DNA of 9,495 bases from Chloroflexota bacterium (GTDB taxonomy: Bacteria > Chloroflexota > UBA6077 > JACQUR01). A model generated the notes under the pieces. The model did not search any database, was not told the origin of the DNA, and saw nothing but the letters and a program-made list of their open reading frames with translations. Below, piece after piece: positions 1 to 6,562 of the stretch. Every line of letters begins with the position of its first letter. Position 1 is the stretch's first letter. Made by a program: the position numbers and the translations under genes. The DNA is taken from positions 1-9,495 of the forward strand of contig JACQUR010000336.1 of NCBI GenBank assembly GCA_016210245.1, given 5' to 3'.

Positions 1-2585
1 CAAGTTGTCAAGGCGCTTGGCCTTGCCTCCTTCCCTGGGCTTGCCGCCCATTTCAGAAGAACGAATCGCACGTTCAGGCCGTCGTAGGCGTAGTCCACCG
101 CCCGCTCGTCGTTGGCCGGGTCGCCCTGTACGTACCTGGCCCGTTTCACCTGGGCCAGGTTGCCGAGGTGGTCGTAGCTGTACGTGGTGCGCACCACGGA
201 CGCGGGCGGCGCAGGCAGCGGCTGGCCGCGGTCGGGCCAGGTCCAGGCGTCCGGGCTCTGCTGCACCTCCTGCAGGCTGTCGCGCTGGTCGTAGACGTAC
301 TTTGTCACCTGGCCGTTGGCGTCGATGGCCACCTCACGGTTGCCCGCCACGTCGTAGGTGAACTCGGTCACCAGTTGGGACCCGCCCGAGGCCGGCGGGG
401 GCGCCTTGACGAAGCGCAGGCGGTCCTCGTTGTCGTACGCGTACTCCCAGGTGTGCTCCGACGGCACGCCGCCGGCCACGTAGCCATTGGGGTCGACCAT
501 CGTCAGTCGCCGGCCGATGGCGTCGTACGAGTAGGCCGTCTTGTAGCCCGTCGGGTTGCCGTCAACCGGCGGACCGACCACGCTCTCCAGCATCCCCGCC
601 TGGCTGCCCGGGCCGTAGTAGCTGAAGCTGGTGGCATAGCTGTAGTCGGGGCTCGGGCCGGTGTTGCCCCGGGGCGGGATGACCCTGGTCACCAGGCCCG
701 GGTTGGCCTCGTCCTGATACTCGAGCTTCGTCACCGCCGTCTGCTGGCCGAGGTCCGGGTCGACATAGCGTCGGGTCACCGTCTCCAGCTTGGTCTCGGT
801 GAGGGGATCGTAGACCAGGTTGGTGGCGTAGAGGGTGGTGCTCACGGCCAGGCTCACGCCGCACGGGTTGGTCTCGCTGCTCGGAATCCCCTGCCCGCTG
901 TTGACACCCTTGGGCGAGACGGTCTGGACCAGGTTGTTCTTGCCGTCGTACTGGAAGAGCGTCACCGGGCGGTTGGTTCCGTTCGGGGCCGGGTCGATCC
1001 GCCGGGTCAGGTTGCCCTGGCTGCCGGCAATGGCTACGCCCGCGTAGTCCACGTCGTAGCACAGGTTCGTGGTGTGCCCTCGCGCGTCAGTCCACGAGGT
1101 GCGGTTGGAGTTGCCGTCGTAGCCGTACGTTTCGGTGGCCCAGTCGGCCGAGCTGGCGGTGGGCTTGGAGACGCGCTGGATGAGGCGCCCCTGCGCGTCG
1201 TAGCTGTCCTCCACGATGAAACGCCAGCTCGGGTCGAAGGAGGTCGCCGGATAGGTGACTGTGGTGATGCGCGTCGCGTCGTTGTAGGCGAACTCGGTCT
1301 GCTGGCCCGTGGCCAGCCCCTTCGCATCTTTCTGCGTCGCCACCCGCCCCTGGGCATCATAGGTATGGGTCACCGCCACATTGCCGCGCGCGTCGGTGAT
1401 GCTCGTCAGGCGCTGGCTCGTGCCGTCGTAGGCAAAGCTCGTGCTCTTGTTCTCACGATCGGTGACGCTGCTCAGCCGCCCGCTGGCGTCGTAGCTGAAC
1501 TGCACCACCCGGGCGGGGCTGGCCCAGTCGCTGACCTGGCAGAGCCGCCCAGCGAAGCAGGTATCGTAGCTCAGGCTCAGCGAGCCACGCCCCGCCGGGT
1601 CGCTGATACCGGTGAGCTGGCTGCCGGTGTAGGTGAGCGTCGACTGGTTGCCATACCGGTCCGTGACCCCGGTCAACTTCCCACCGCTGTCGAAGGTCCA
1701 GGTGCTCTGGTCCCTGTGGCTCACGGTCCAGGTATCGTTGGGGTTGCGACGCAGGGTGGTGTAGGTACCGGCGGGAGGCGTGTAGACGCCGTCGACCAGG
1801 GTGTAGTGGTCGCTCCGTCCCTGTGGTCCGACGACCACCACGTCGCTCGTCGTGCCATCGGGGCGGGTGAGCCGAGCAGCGTAGTTGTGCGTCCAGCCTG
1901 GCCCCAGCGGCCCGACCCGCGAGTCGTTGCTGTTGTACGTGCGGGCGAAGACTACTGTCGGCCCGCGCCCGGAGGTCGCCACGTCCGTGTGGGTGTAGGT
2001 GTAGCTCCCCGTGGAGGTGTGGACAGGATCGCGACTCGTGCCCCCGCTAGGATCGGGCGGGTTGCGATCGGAGCCCGCAGGAACGCCCTCGGTCGGCAGA
2101 GGCGGCGGAGTGTTCGAGCCGGCGTACGCCCAGAGCTTGATAGTTCCCGGGCCATCGCTGTAGAAGTTGTACGGCTGGGCTATCACCGACACCGTAGCAC
2201 CCAAACACTCGGATGGCACCACCACCTCGTAGTTGTAGGGTGGGTCGCCCCACCCTTTGGCGCCCTCCCCGAACCTGCCACTCCCTGGGCACTCGAACCA
2301 CCACCTGACCGAGTAGCCGGAAATCGACTCCTCATGCACGCGCAATCGGTCGGCCCAGGTCGGCCAGGTTGCGGAATAGTACTCCAGGGTGCTCTGCCAC
2401 TGCGTCACGACCTGCAGCTCAGACACCCAGACCTGCTCGTGGGTTGCGGCCCACGCAAGCGGGAAGCTGAACAAGACCGCCAACACCGCGACGAGGGCCG
2501 CGAGGCCGAGCGGAGCCACGCCTCGAGTCACGCCACCACGGACCACCGTTCCGACGGCTGCTACCGTGCGCCAGGCACCACGCAT
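1..2585 (-). CDS. Secreted RHS/YD-repeat protein (3' end off window)
   Basis: One frame without a stop gives 861 residues and leaves the window at its left edge, so the C-terminus is missing. The ATG at 2585-2583 is preceded by GGAGG (2599-2595) with 9 bases between. Residues about 24-47 form a hydrophobic segment ending FPLAWAA, consistent with a Sec signal peptide. Residues 48-180 are a region I do not recognise, with Cys99 and Cys127, followed by a Pro-rich linker. Residues about 185-245 resemble the DUF6531 start of RHS proteins (DPVHTSTGSYTYTHTD, RTYNSND, GPGWTHNY). From about residue 335 onward there are many YD repeats, such as YDASGRLSSVTD, YDAQGRVATQ, YDAIGRRLTMVDPNG and YDVAGNREVAIDANG. 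In this family the repeats build a beta-spiral shell, often around a variable C-terminal toxin or adhesin domain, which would lie outside the window. The last 20 or so visible residues (after YDGLNVRF) lose the repeat pattern, so the frame may be interrupted there. RHS-type identity is secure; function is unknown. Confidence 0.9.
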   Translation of the reverse strand, partial: MRGAWRTVAAVGTVVRGGVTRGVAPLGLAALVAVLAVLFSFPLAWAATHEQVWVSELQVVTQWQSTLEYYSATWPTWADRLRVHEESISGYSVRWWFECPGSGRFGEGAKGWGDPPYNYEVVVPSECLGATVSVIAQPYNFYSDGPGTIKLWAYAGSNTPPPLPTEGVPAGSDRNPPDPSGGTSRDPVHTSTGSYTYTHTDVATSGRGPTVVFARTYNSNDSRVGPLGPGWTHNYAARLTRPDGTTSDVVVVGPQGRSDHYTLVDGVYTPPAGTYTTLRRNPNDTWTVSHRDQSTWTFDSGGKLTGVTDRYGNQSTLTYTGSQLTGISDPAGRGSLSLSYDTCFAGRLCQVSDWASPARVVQFSYDASGRLSSVTDRENKSTSFAYDGTSQRLTSITDARGNVAVTHTYDAQGRVATQKDAKGLATGQQTEFAYNDATRITTVTYPATSFDPSWRFIVEDSYDAQGRLIQRVSKPTASSADWATETYGYDGNSNRTSWTDARGHTTNLCYDVDYAGVAIAGSQGNLTRRIDPAPNGTNRPVTLFQYDGKNNLVQTVSPKGVNSGQGIPSSETNPCGVSLAVSTTLYATNLVYDPLTETKLETVTRRYVDPDLGQQTAVTKLEYQDEANPGLVTRVIPPRGNTGPSPDYSYATSFSYYGPGSQAGMLESVVGPPVDGNPTGYKTAYSYDAIGRRLTMVDPNGYVAGGVPSEHTWEYAYDNEDRLRFVKAPPPASGGSQLVTEFTYDVAGNREVAIDANGQVTKYVYDQRDSLQEVQQSPDAWTWPDRGQPLPAPPASVVRTTYSYDHLGNLAQVKRARYVQGDPANDERAVDYAYDGLNVRFVLLKWAASPGKEARPSALTT

Positions 2586-2618
2586 CGCATCCGACCTCCG
2601 AGCCAGAAGTGCCCGGCG

Positions 2619-2647
2619 AGCGTAGCACCCTGCACCGGCGGTGGGAA
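2619..2647 (-). promoter_or_regulatory. Candidate promoter of the RHS gene
   Basis: On the minus strand TTCCCA (2647-2642, 4 of 6 to the -35 consensus) and TACGCT (2624-2619, preceded by TGC, so partly extended -10) are separated by 17 bases. Transcription would start near 2612, giving a leader of about 27 bases that contains the GGAGG ribosome site. The match is modest, but the position fits the CTAGGG boxes, which would lie just upstream of the -35. Confidence 0.35.
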
Positions 2648-2655
2648 CGGGGAAA

Positions 2656-2686
2656 CCCTAGGTTTCACCCCTAGTCTTAACCCTAG
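2656..2686 (-). promoter_or_regulatory. Three spaced CTAGGG boxes upstream of the RHS gene
   Basis: The hexamer CTAGGG (minus strand) occurs three times, at 2686-2681, 2674-2669 and 2661-2656. Start-to-start spacings are 12 and 13 bases, close to one helical turn plus a little. The flanks are partly shared (AAACTAGGG, AGACTAGGG, AACCTAGGG). The last box lies 8 bases upstream of the candidate -35 of the RHS gene. Tandem boxes at this place usually bind an activator or response regulator, but I cannot name the protein. Confidence 0.45.
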
Positions 2687-2699
2687 TTTCTTTCCCAGG

Positions 2700-2936
2700 G
2701 TACCCGGGTCGTGCAACGCCTCCCACGTCGGGGAGGGCTGAGGCCAGGATCCGCACGTCTGGCTGGGGCCTGTCGGTGCTGGTGGTGGCGTGCAAGCCTG
2801 CGCCGGCACCCGCTGGTGGTGCGACCGTGGAGGCTCCTCCGCCCGCCCCTCTGCCGACCCCACCGTGGAAAGCGCAGGCGATCGCCCGGGTGTGGTAAGA
2901 GGTTGGCCGAGGGGTAGCGGTCGGGTGACGATGATC
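2700..2936. other. Intergenic space without a convincing gene
   Basis: This stretch separates the RHS promoter from the end of the CoA-transferase operon. Open frames exist on both strands but are GC-rich chance frames without good starts or ribosome sites. The only protein-like trace is on the plus strand, where a frame ending in TAA at 2896-2898 reads WGLSVLVVACKPAPAPAGG around 2764-2820, like a lipoprotein leader. It has no good start codon and no body, so at most it is a decayed remnant. Confidence 0.4.
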
Positions 2937-2961
2937 GACGGACTGCCCGGGTGCGTCCGTC
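2937..2961 (-). terminator. Hairpin just after the CoA-transferase stop codon
   Basis: GACGGAC (2937-2943) pairs perfectly with GTCCGTC (2955-2961), and the stem can be extended by two GC pairs past one bulged base. The hairpin begins 1 base after the TGA at 2965-2963, the end of the minus-strand operon. There is no run of T after it, so it is either a non-canonical intrinsic terminator or an mRNA 3'-end stabiliser. Confidence 0.45.
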
Positions 2962-2962
2962 T

Positions 2963-4150
2963 TCAGCTAATCACCCCATTCTTCACCAGCGCGTCGATCT
3001 CCTGCTGGCTGTAGCCGGCCTCGCGGAGCACGGCCTGCGTGTCGCCGCCGAGCGAGGGGAGTGGCCCTTCGGCGACGGGGCTGTCCGAGAGGCGGAGGGC
3101 GCTCTCGATCGTGGGAACGGGCCCAACCGGCGAGTCGACCTCGCGGACCAACGCGCGCGCGGCGATCTGGGGGTGGGCGAGGACGTCGGCGATCCCGCGT
3201 AGCTCGCCGTAGGCGAGGTCCGCCGCCTTCAGGCGTTCCAGCCAGTCTTGCGAGTCGCGCTGGCGGAAGATGGCCTCCACGATCGCCTCGAGCTCCTTGC
3301 GGTGTTCGCGGCGGCCAGGCGGATCCGCGAACCGCGGGTCGTCCAACAGGTCCGGTCGCTCGAAGACCTGCCTGCACACCACCTCCCAGTCGCGCGCGCT
3401 GGCCACGGCCAGGCAGACGTAGCGCTGGTCGCGGGCGAGGTACGGGCCGTACGGCACGTTGTAGTGATGGCGCATGCCCACCCGTTCGGGCTCCTCACCC
3501 TGGTGCCAGTAGTGGTGAGGGAAGTACCCCAGCCACTCCAGCATTGCCTCGAACATAGACACGTCCAGGAACTGGCCGCGGCCAGTTCGCTCGCGCTGAT
3601 AGAGCGCCATCAGGATGCCCAGGGCCGCGTACATCCCAGCCCCGAGGTCCGAGAGAGGGATGCCCACCTTGGCCGGCGCATCCGGGTAGCCGGTGGTGGC
3701 CAGGATGCCCGCTTCGCCCTGGATCAGCAGGTCGTACGCCTTGGCGTCGCGATAGGGGCCGTCCAGGCCGTAGCCCGATATGTTGCAGTAGATCAGGCGG
3801 GGGCTCAGTTGGGACAACTGTTCGTAGCCCATGCCCAGCCGGTCGGCGGCGCCTGGCCCCAGGTTGGTCAGGAACACGTCGGCCTGCTCGGCCAGTCGCC
3901 GCAGCACGGCCTGCCCGGACGGCTTCCTGACATCCAGCGCGATGCTCCGCTTGGCGCGGTTGAGCCACACGAAGCCGCTGGAGAGCCCATGCACGGCGCG
4001 GTCCCATCCGCGGATGACGTCGCCCGTGCCGGGCCGCTCTACCTTGAGCACGTCGGCGCCCATGTCGGCGAGCAGGTGGGTGGCGAACGGCCCAGCCACC
4101 GCCTGTTCCAGGGCGACGACCTTGAGGCCGCTGAGGGCGGACCTAGCCAT
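2963..4150 (-). CDS. CaiB/BaiF family (class III) CoA-transferase
   Basis: This 395-residue cytoplasmic protein has the usual length of class III CoA-transferases, which move CoA between carboxylic acids through an aspartyl-CoA anhydride. It starts with the family's LSGLKVVALEQAVAGPFATHLLADMGADVLKVERPG block (residues 6-41, N-terminal nucleotide-binding fold). It has NRAKRSIALD (64-73) and SGYGLDGPY (125-133). SDLGAGMYAALGIL (167-180) contains Asp168, which aligns with the catalytic Asp169 of formyl-CoA transferase, followed by RTGRGQFLDVSMFEAML. The ATG at 4150-4148 lies inside the end of the MaoC gene (8-base overlap, ATGGCTAG) behind GGGAGG, so the two are probably translationally coupled. 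It is the last gene of the minus-strand operon. The acid and CoA donor cannot be read from sequence; mesaconyl-CoA, succinyl-CoA, formyl-CoA and carnitine enzymes all share this fold. Confidence 0.93.
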   Translation of the reverse strand: MARSALSGLKVVALEQAVAGPFATHLLADMGADVLKVERPGTGDVIRGWDRAVHGLSSGFVWLNRAKRSIALDVRKPSGQAVLRRLAEQADVFLTNLGPGAADRLGMGYEQLSQLSPRLIYCNISGYGLDGPYRDAKAYDLLIQGEAGILATTGYPDAPAKVGIPLSDLGAGMYAALGILMALYQRERTGRGQFLDVSMFEAMLEWLGYFPHHYWHQGEEPERVGMRHHYNVPYGPYLARDQRYVCLAVASARDWEVVCRQVFERPDLLDDPRFADPPGRREHRKELEAIVEAIFRQRDSQDWLERLKAADLAYGELRGIADVLAHPQIAARALVREVDSPVGPVPTIESALRLSDSPVAEGPLPSLGGDTQAVLREAGYSQQEIDALVKNGVIS

Positions 4151-4709
4151 CGGCGCCCTCCCGCGCTCGCTCGGCGGGCTGGGGCGGCTTCGCGCCGCGC
4201 CCGTCCGCGGCCAGCCTGGGCTCGGGGAAGGTGTCGTTGGCCGGGGCGAAGGCCTTCTTCCAGACCATCACCGAGCGGGAGTACTCCATGACCACGGTCC
4301 CGTCCTGCTTGATGCCCCGGGTGCGGAACTTGACGATCCCCCACTGCGGCTTGGAGCGCGACTCGCGCTTCTCCAGCACCTCACTCTCGGAGTAGATCGT
4401 CTCGCCCTCGAACAGCGGGGCCGGGAGCCTGATCTCGTCCCAGCCGAGCGCGAAACCGTTCTCGCTGGTATCGGCTACGCCCAGCCCTGCCACGATGGCG
4501 AGCGTCAGCGCGCTGTTGACGAGCGGCCGGCCGAACTCGGTGCGCTCTGCGTAGCGCTGGTTGAAGTGGATCTGGTTGGTGTTGTTCGTGAGCAACGTGA
4601 ACCAGATGTTGTCGGCCTGGGTGATGGTGCGACCGATGCGACAGCGATACACGTCGCCAACCTCGAAATCCTCGAAGAACCTGCCGGTCCAGCCGGGCTT
4701 CACGGTCAT
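4143..4709 (-). CDS. MaoC-like hot-dog fold acyl-CoA hydratase/dehydratase
   Basis: This 188-residue protein has a single hot-dog domain (about residues 8-152) and a Pro/Ala/charged tail (153-188). MaoC hydratases add or remove water at the double bond of enoyl-CoA esters. The motif region reads TNNTNQIHFN (41-50) followed by GRPLVNSALTLAIVAGL (60-76), where the usual hydratase motif is GDxNPxH. The His and Asn are kept (His48, Asn45) but the catalytic Asp is Asn43. FALGWDEIRLPAPLFEGETIYSESEVLEKRES (86-117) is typical of the family. The ATG at 4709-4707 is chosen because AAGGAG (4723-4718) lies 8 bases upstream; an in-frame ATG at 4760 would start inside a repeat element. It overlaps the CoA-transferase by 8 bases. 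A MaoC plus CaiB pair suggests handling of one unsaturated dicarboxylyl- or branched acyl-CoA, as with mesaconyl-CoA in the 3-hydroxypropionate bicycle, but this is inference. Confidence 0.9.
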   Translation of the reverse strand: MTVKPGWTGRFFEDFEVGDVYRCRIGRTITQADNIWFTLLTNNTNQIHFNQRYAERTEFGRPLVNSALTLAIVAGLGVADTSENGFALGWDEIRLPAPLFEGETIYSESEVLEKRESRSKPQWGIVKFRTRGIKQDGTVVMEYSRSVMVWKKAFAPANDTFPEPRLAADGRGAKPPQPAERAREGADG

Positions 4710-4733
4710 CTCTGAGTCTCCTTCTCCTGCTGA

Positions 4734-4818
4734 GTCGACAGTCGACAGTCCACAGTCCACAGTCGAAAGCCTGCGACTGCCCCTTTCAACTGTCGACTGT
4801 CGACTGTCGACTGTCGAC
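4734..4818. repeat. Inverted heptamer-repeat element 1 (GTCGACA units)
   Basis: The left arm has five heptamers in perfect register: GTCGACA, GTCGACA, GTCCACA, GTCCACA, GTCGAAA (4734-4768). The right arm has TTTCAAC and four TGTCGAC (4784-4818). The arms pair over 35 bases with three mismatches, leaving a 15-base loop (4769-4783). The element lies 12 bases after the M24 gene stop and 10 bases before the AAGGAG of the MaoC gene, inside one operon. It could form a very stable mRNA hairpin that affects processing, stability or relative expression of the flanking genes. Confidence 0.9.
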
Positions 4819-4830
4819 TTGGTCCGGGCC

Positions 4831-6024
4831 TCACCCGATTCGGCCCAACTCGGCGGCGCCCGTGGTGAGCGCGCGGGGCCCGGACTCGGTCACCAGCACC
4901 ATCTCCTCGAGGTGGACCATGCCCAGCTCCGTCTCGATGCGGGGCTCGACGGCGATGACCATGCCAGGCGCCAGCGGCGTCTCGTCCACCACGTTCAACG
5001 ACGGCGGCTGCGTGTAGCCGACCCCGATGCCGTGCCCGATCCGCTTGGTTCCTGGAATGGGCGGCTGGCCCATCCGGCCCAGCGCCGCGTTGTTGAAGGC
5101 CATGATCTCGCGCGCGCGGACGCCCGGACGCGCGGCGGCGATACAGTCGCGCAACAGACCGGCTACCTGCCGATGGATGTCCCGATGGCGCTCCGTGGAG
5201 GCGCCAAACGTAGCCAGGCGAGCCACGTCGCAGTAGTAGCCGTTGTAGCGCGCGCCGAAATCCAGCTTGAGCACGTCGCCAGACTGGAACCGGGGGCTCG
5301 CGGGACCGTCGCTCAACCGGTAGACGGCCGAGCGGCCAGGCGTGACCGGGTCCGCCCCGTGCTCCACGAACGTGCGCGTGACCTGGCGTTGCAACTCGAT
5401 CATAGTGATGCCCGGAGAGAGCCGAGACAGGATAATGGGCCACGCCTGTTCGGTGATGGCGCACGCCCGCCGGACCATCTCCACCTCCGCCTCGGACTTG
5501 ACCATCTGCACGCCGTCCAGGAGGGCGCCCGCGTCGCGCCAGGCCACCTCCGGCAGAGCGGCCTGGAGCGCCAGGAAGTCGTCGAGCGGCATCCCGAGGC
5601 GCTGATTGGGCCCCCTTTCCACCCCGAGGACTCCGGAGCCGAGGCCCCGCTCGCGGAGCAGGCGCGCCAGGTCCCCGACCGGAAAAGGCACGTCGACGTA
5701 CGAGGAGACGTCTCGGATCACGCCCAGGGCGAGGACGTTCGGAGCCTCGAGGCCGTAGATGAACAGCGCGGGGTCGCCACGCCTGGGCAGGATGAAGACC
5801 ATGGGCCGCATCTTGTGGATGAACTGCTGGCTCTCGTAGCCGGCCAGGTAGCGAAAGTTGGTCGACTCGCTCGCGATCAGCCCGTCGAATCCGGCCTCGG
5901 CCATCATGGCCTGTGCCCGGCGCCAGCGCCGCGCGAACTCCCCCTCCGGCCAGGGCAGAGGGTCGGGCGGCTGCTGTGCCGTCGCCCGGGGCGTGTCGGC
6001 CGCTTCAGAGGTATTGGGCCTCAT
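4831..6024 (-). CDS. M24-family metallohydrolase (Xaa-Pro peptidase-like, pita-bread fold)
   Basis: This 397-residue cytoplasmic protein has an N-terminal creatinase/prolidase domain (about residues 30-165, with GFDGLIASESTNFRYLAGY at 45-63) and a C-terminal M24 domain (about 175-390). All five metal ligands of the fold are present: Asp255 and Asp266 (LDFGARYNGYYCDVAR), His331 (GHGIG), Glu360 (AVEPRIE) and Glu373 (HLEEMVLVT). Known members cleave X-Pro peptides or act on other C-N bonds and small substrates (creatinase, ectoine hydrolase, DddP). Here the usual HE that follows GHGIG in peptidases is Thr338-Gln339, so a non-peptidase substrate is possible. The ATG at 6024-6022 overlaps the upstream flavoprotein gene by 20 bases; AGCAGG precedes it. 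It is the second gene of the minus-strand operon. Family assignment is firm, the substrate is not known. Confidence 0.9.
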   Translation of the reverse strand: MRPNTSEAADTPRATAQQPPDPLPWPEGEFARRWRRAQAMMAEAGFDGLIASESTNFRYLAGYESQQFIHKMRPMVFILPRRGDPALFIYGLEAPNVLALGVIRDVSSYVDVPFPVGDLARLLRERGLGSGVLGVERGPNQRLGMPLDDFLALQAALPEVAWRDAGALLDGVQMVKSEAEVEMVRRACAITEQAWPIILSRLSPGITMIELQRQVTRTFVEHGADPVTPGRSAVYRLSDGPASPRFQSGDVLKLDFGARYNGYYCDVARLATFGASTERHRDIHRQVAGLLRDCIAAARPGVRAREIMAFNNAALGRMGQPPIPGTKRIGHGIGVGYTQPPSLNVVDETPLAPGMVIAVEPRIETELGMVHLEEMVLVTESGPRALTTGAAELGRIG

Positions 6025-6394
6025 TTGACCTGCTCACTCTCTTCACCTGCACGACGATCGCTGCCTGGGCCCACGGATAGCGGGCCTTCACCTGCTCGTA
6101 GACGGGGCCGCTGCGCTCGACCGCGCCCGTTCCGTGCAGGCGCATCACCTGCGGCCCCTCGGGGCGGTCAGCCATGAGCAGGGCCAGGACCTGGCCGTTC
6201 TCTCCCAGGTTGCGCGTCGTCGTCGGCAGCCATCCCGCCGGCCAGCACACGGTGTGGTCGTCGAGCACCTGTACGTAGGCGCCGCGCGTCGCGGCGAGGT
6301 GGACCTCACCCTGGTGCTGGTCGCTCGAGCCAACGGTGGCGAACGCCACGAAGGGCGCCGCCGCCAGGCAGTCGCGGACTTCTTCGTCGATCAT
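6005..6394 (-). CDS. Pyridoxamine 5'-phosphate oxidase-like FMN-binding split-barrel protein
   Basis: This small protein of 129 residues begins MIDEEVRDCLAAAPFVAFATVGSSDQHQGEVHL, the standard opening of the PNPOx-like split-barrel family, and continues through TVCWPAGWLPTTTRNLGENGQVLALLMADR and MRLHGTGAVE. Members bind flavin, heme or F420 and many have unknown substrates; true pyridoxine oxidases are longer. I chose the ATG at 6394-6392 because GGGAG lies about 7 bases upstream. An in-frame TTG at 6412 would add six residues and remove that ribosome site from the leader. It is the first gene of the minus-strand operon, directly behind a good promoter, and overlaps the M24 gene by 20 bases. 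Its role next to CoA-ester enzymes is not clear. Confidence 0.85.
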   Translation of the reverse strand: MIDEEVRDCLAAAPFVAFATVGSSDQHQGEVHLAATRGAYVQVLDDHTVCWPAGWLPTTTRNLGENGQVLALLMADRPEGPQVMRLHGTGAVERSGPVYEQVKARYPWAQAAIVVQVKRVSRSNEAQYL

Positions 6395-6430
6395 CGTCTT
6401 TCTCCCGCCCAAAGCAAGTCGACAGGTGCG

Positions 6431-6459
6431 ATGCTATAGACCGCGACGGCACGTGTCAA
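6431..6459 (-). promoter_or_regulatory. Sigma70-like promoter of the minus-strand operon
   Basis: On the minus strand a perfect -35 TTGACA (6459-6454) is followed after 17 bases by TAGCAT (6436-6431, 4 of 6). Transcription would begin near 6424, about 30 bases before the ATG of the flavoprotein gene. A second -10 choice, TATAGC, would give a 15-base spacer. This is the best promoter match in the window. Confidence 0.55.
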
Positions 6460-6562
6460 CAGCGGAGCCCTGTCCCCTGTCTCACCCGGTTTGGATTGCG
6501 TATAGTTAACAGGGAGGCTATCGCCTGACCTCTCACCTTCATTACCTCCGGCGCGGGGACGT

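Noticed and set aside
168..2741. Very long plus-strand open frame (857 codons) opposite the RHS gene
   Set aside because: Its translation is low-complexity V/G/R/A-rich with no domain. The minus frame gives a signal peptide and clear YD repeats with an RBS. In high-GC DNA the antisense frame stays open by codon bias.
2561..2863. Minus-strand open frame of 100 codons upstream of RHS
   Set aside because: It overlaps the RHS start in another frame, crosses the promoter and CTAGGG boxes, and its Pro-rich translation has no recognisable domain.
3248..4291. Plus-strand open frame of 347 codons
   Set aside because: It is antisense to the CoA-transferase, which has the full family motif set; no ribosome site or domain on the plus strand.
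4734..4818. Tandem repeats considered as a CRISPR array
   Set aside because: Units are 7 bases, contiguous without spacers, and inverted in the second half; the same holds for the elements at 7415-7511 and 8807-8869.
4561..6177. Plus-strand open frame of 538 codons
   Set aside because: It runs across repeat element 1 and is antisense to the M24 enzyme, whose metal ligands are all in the minus frame.
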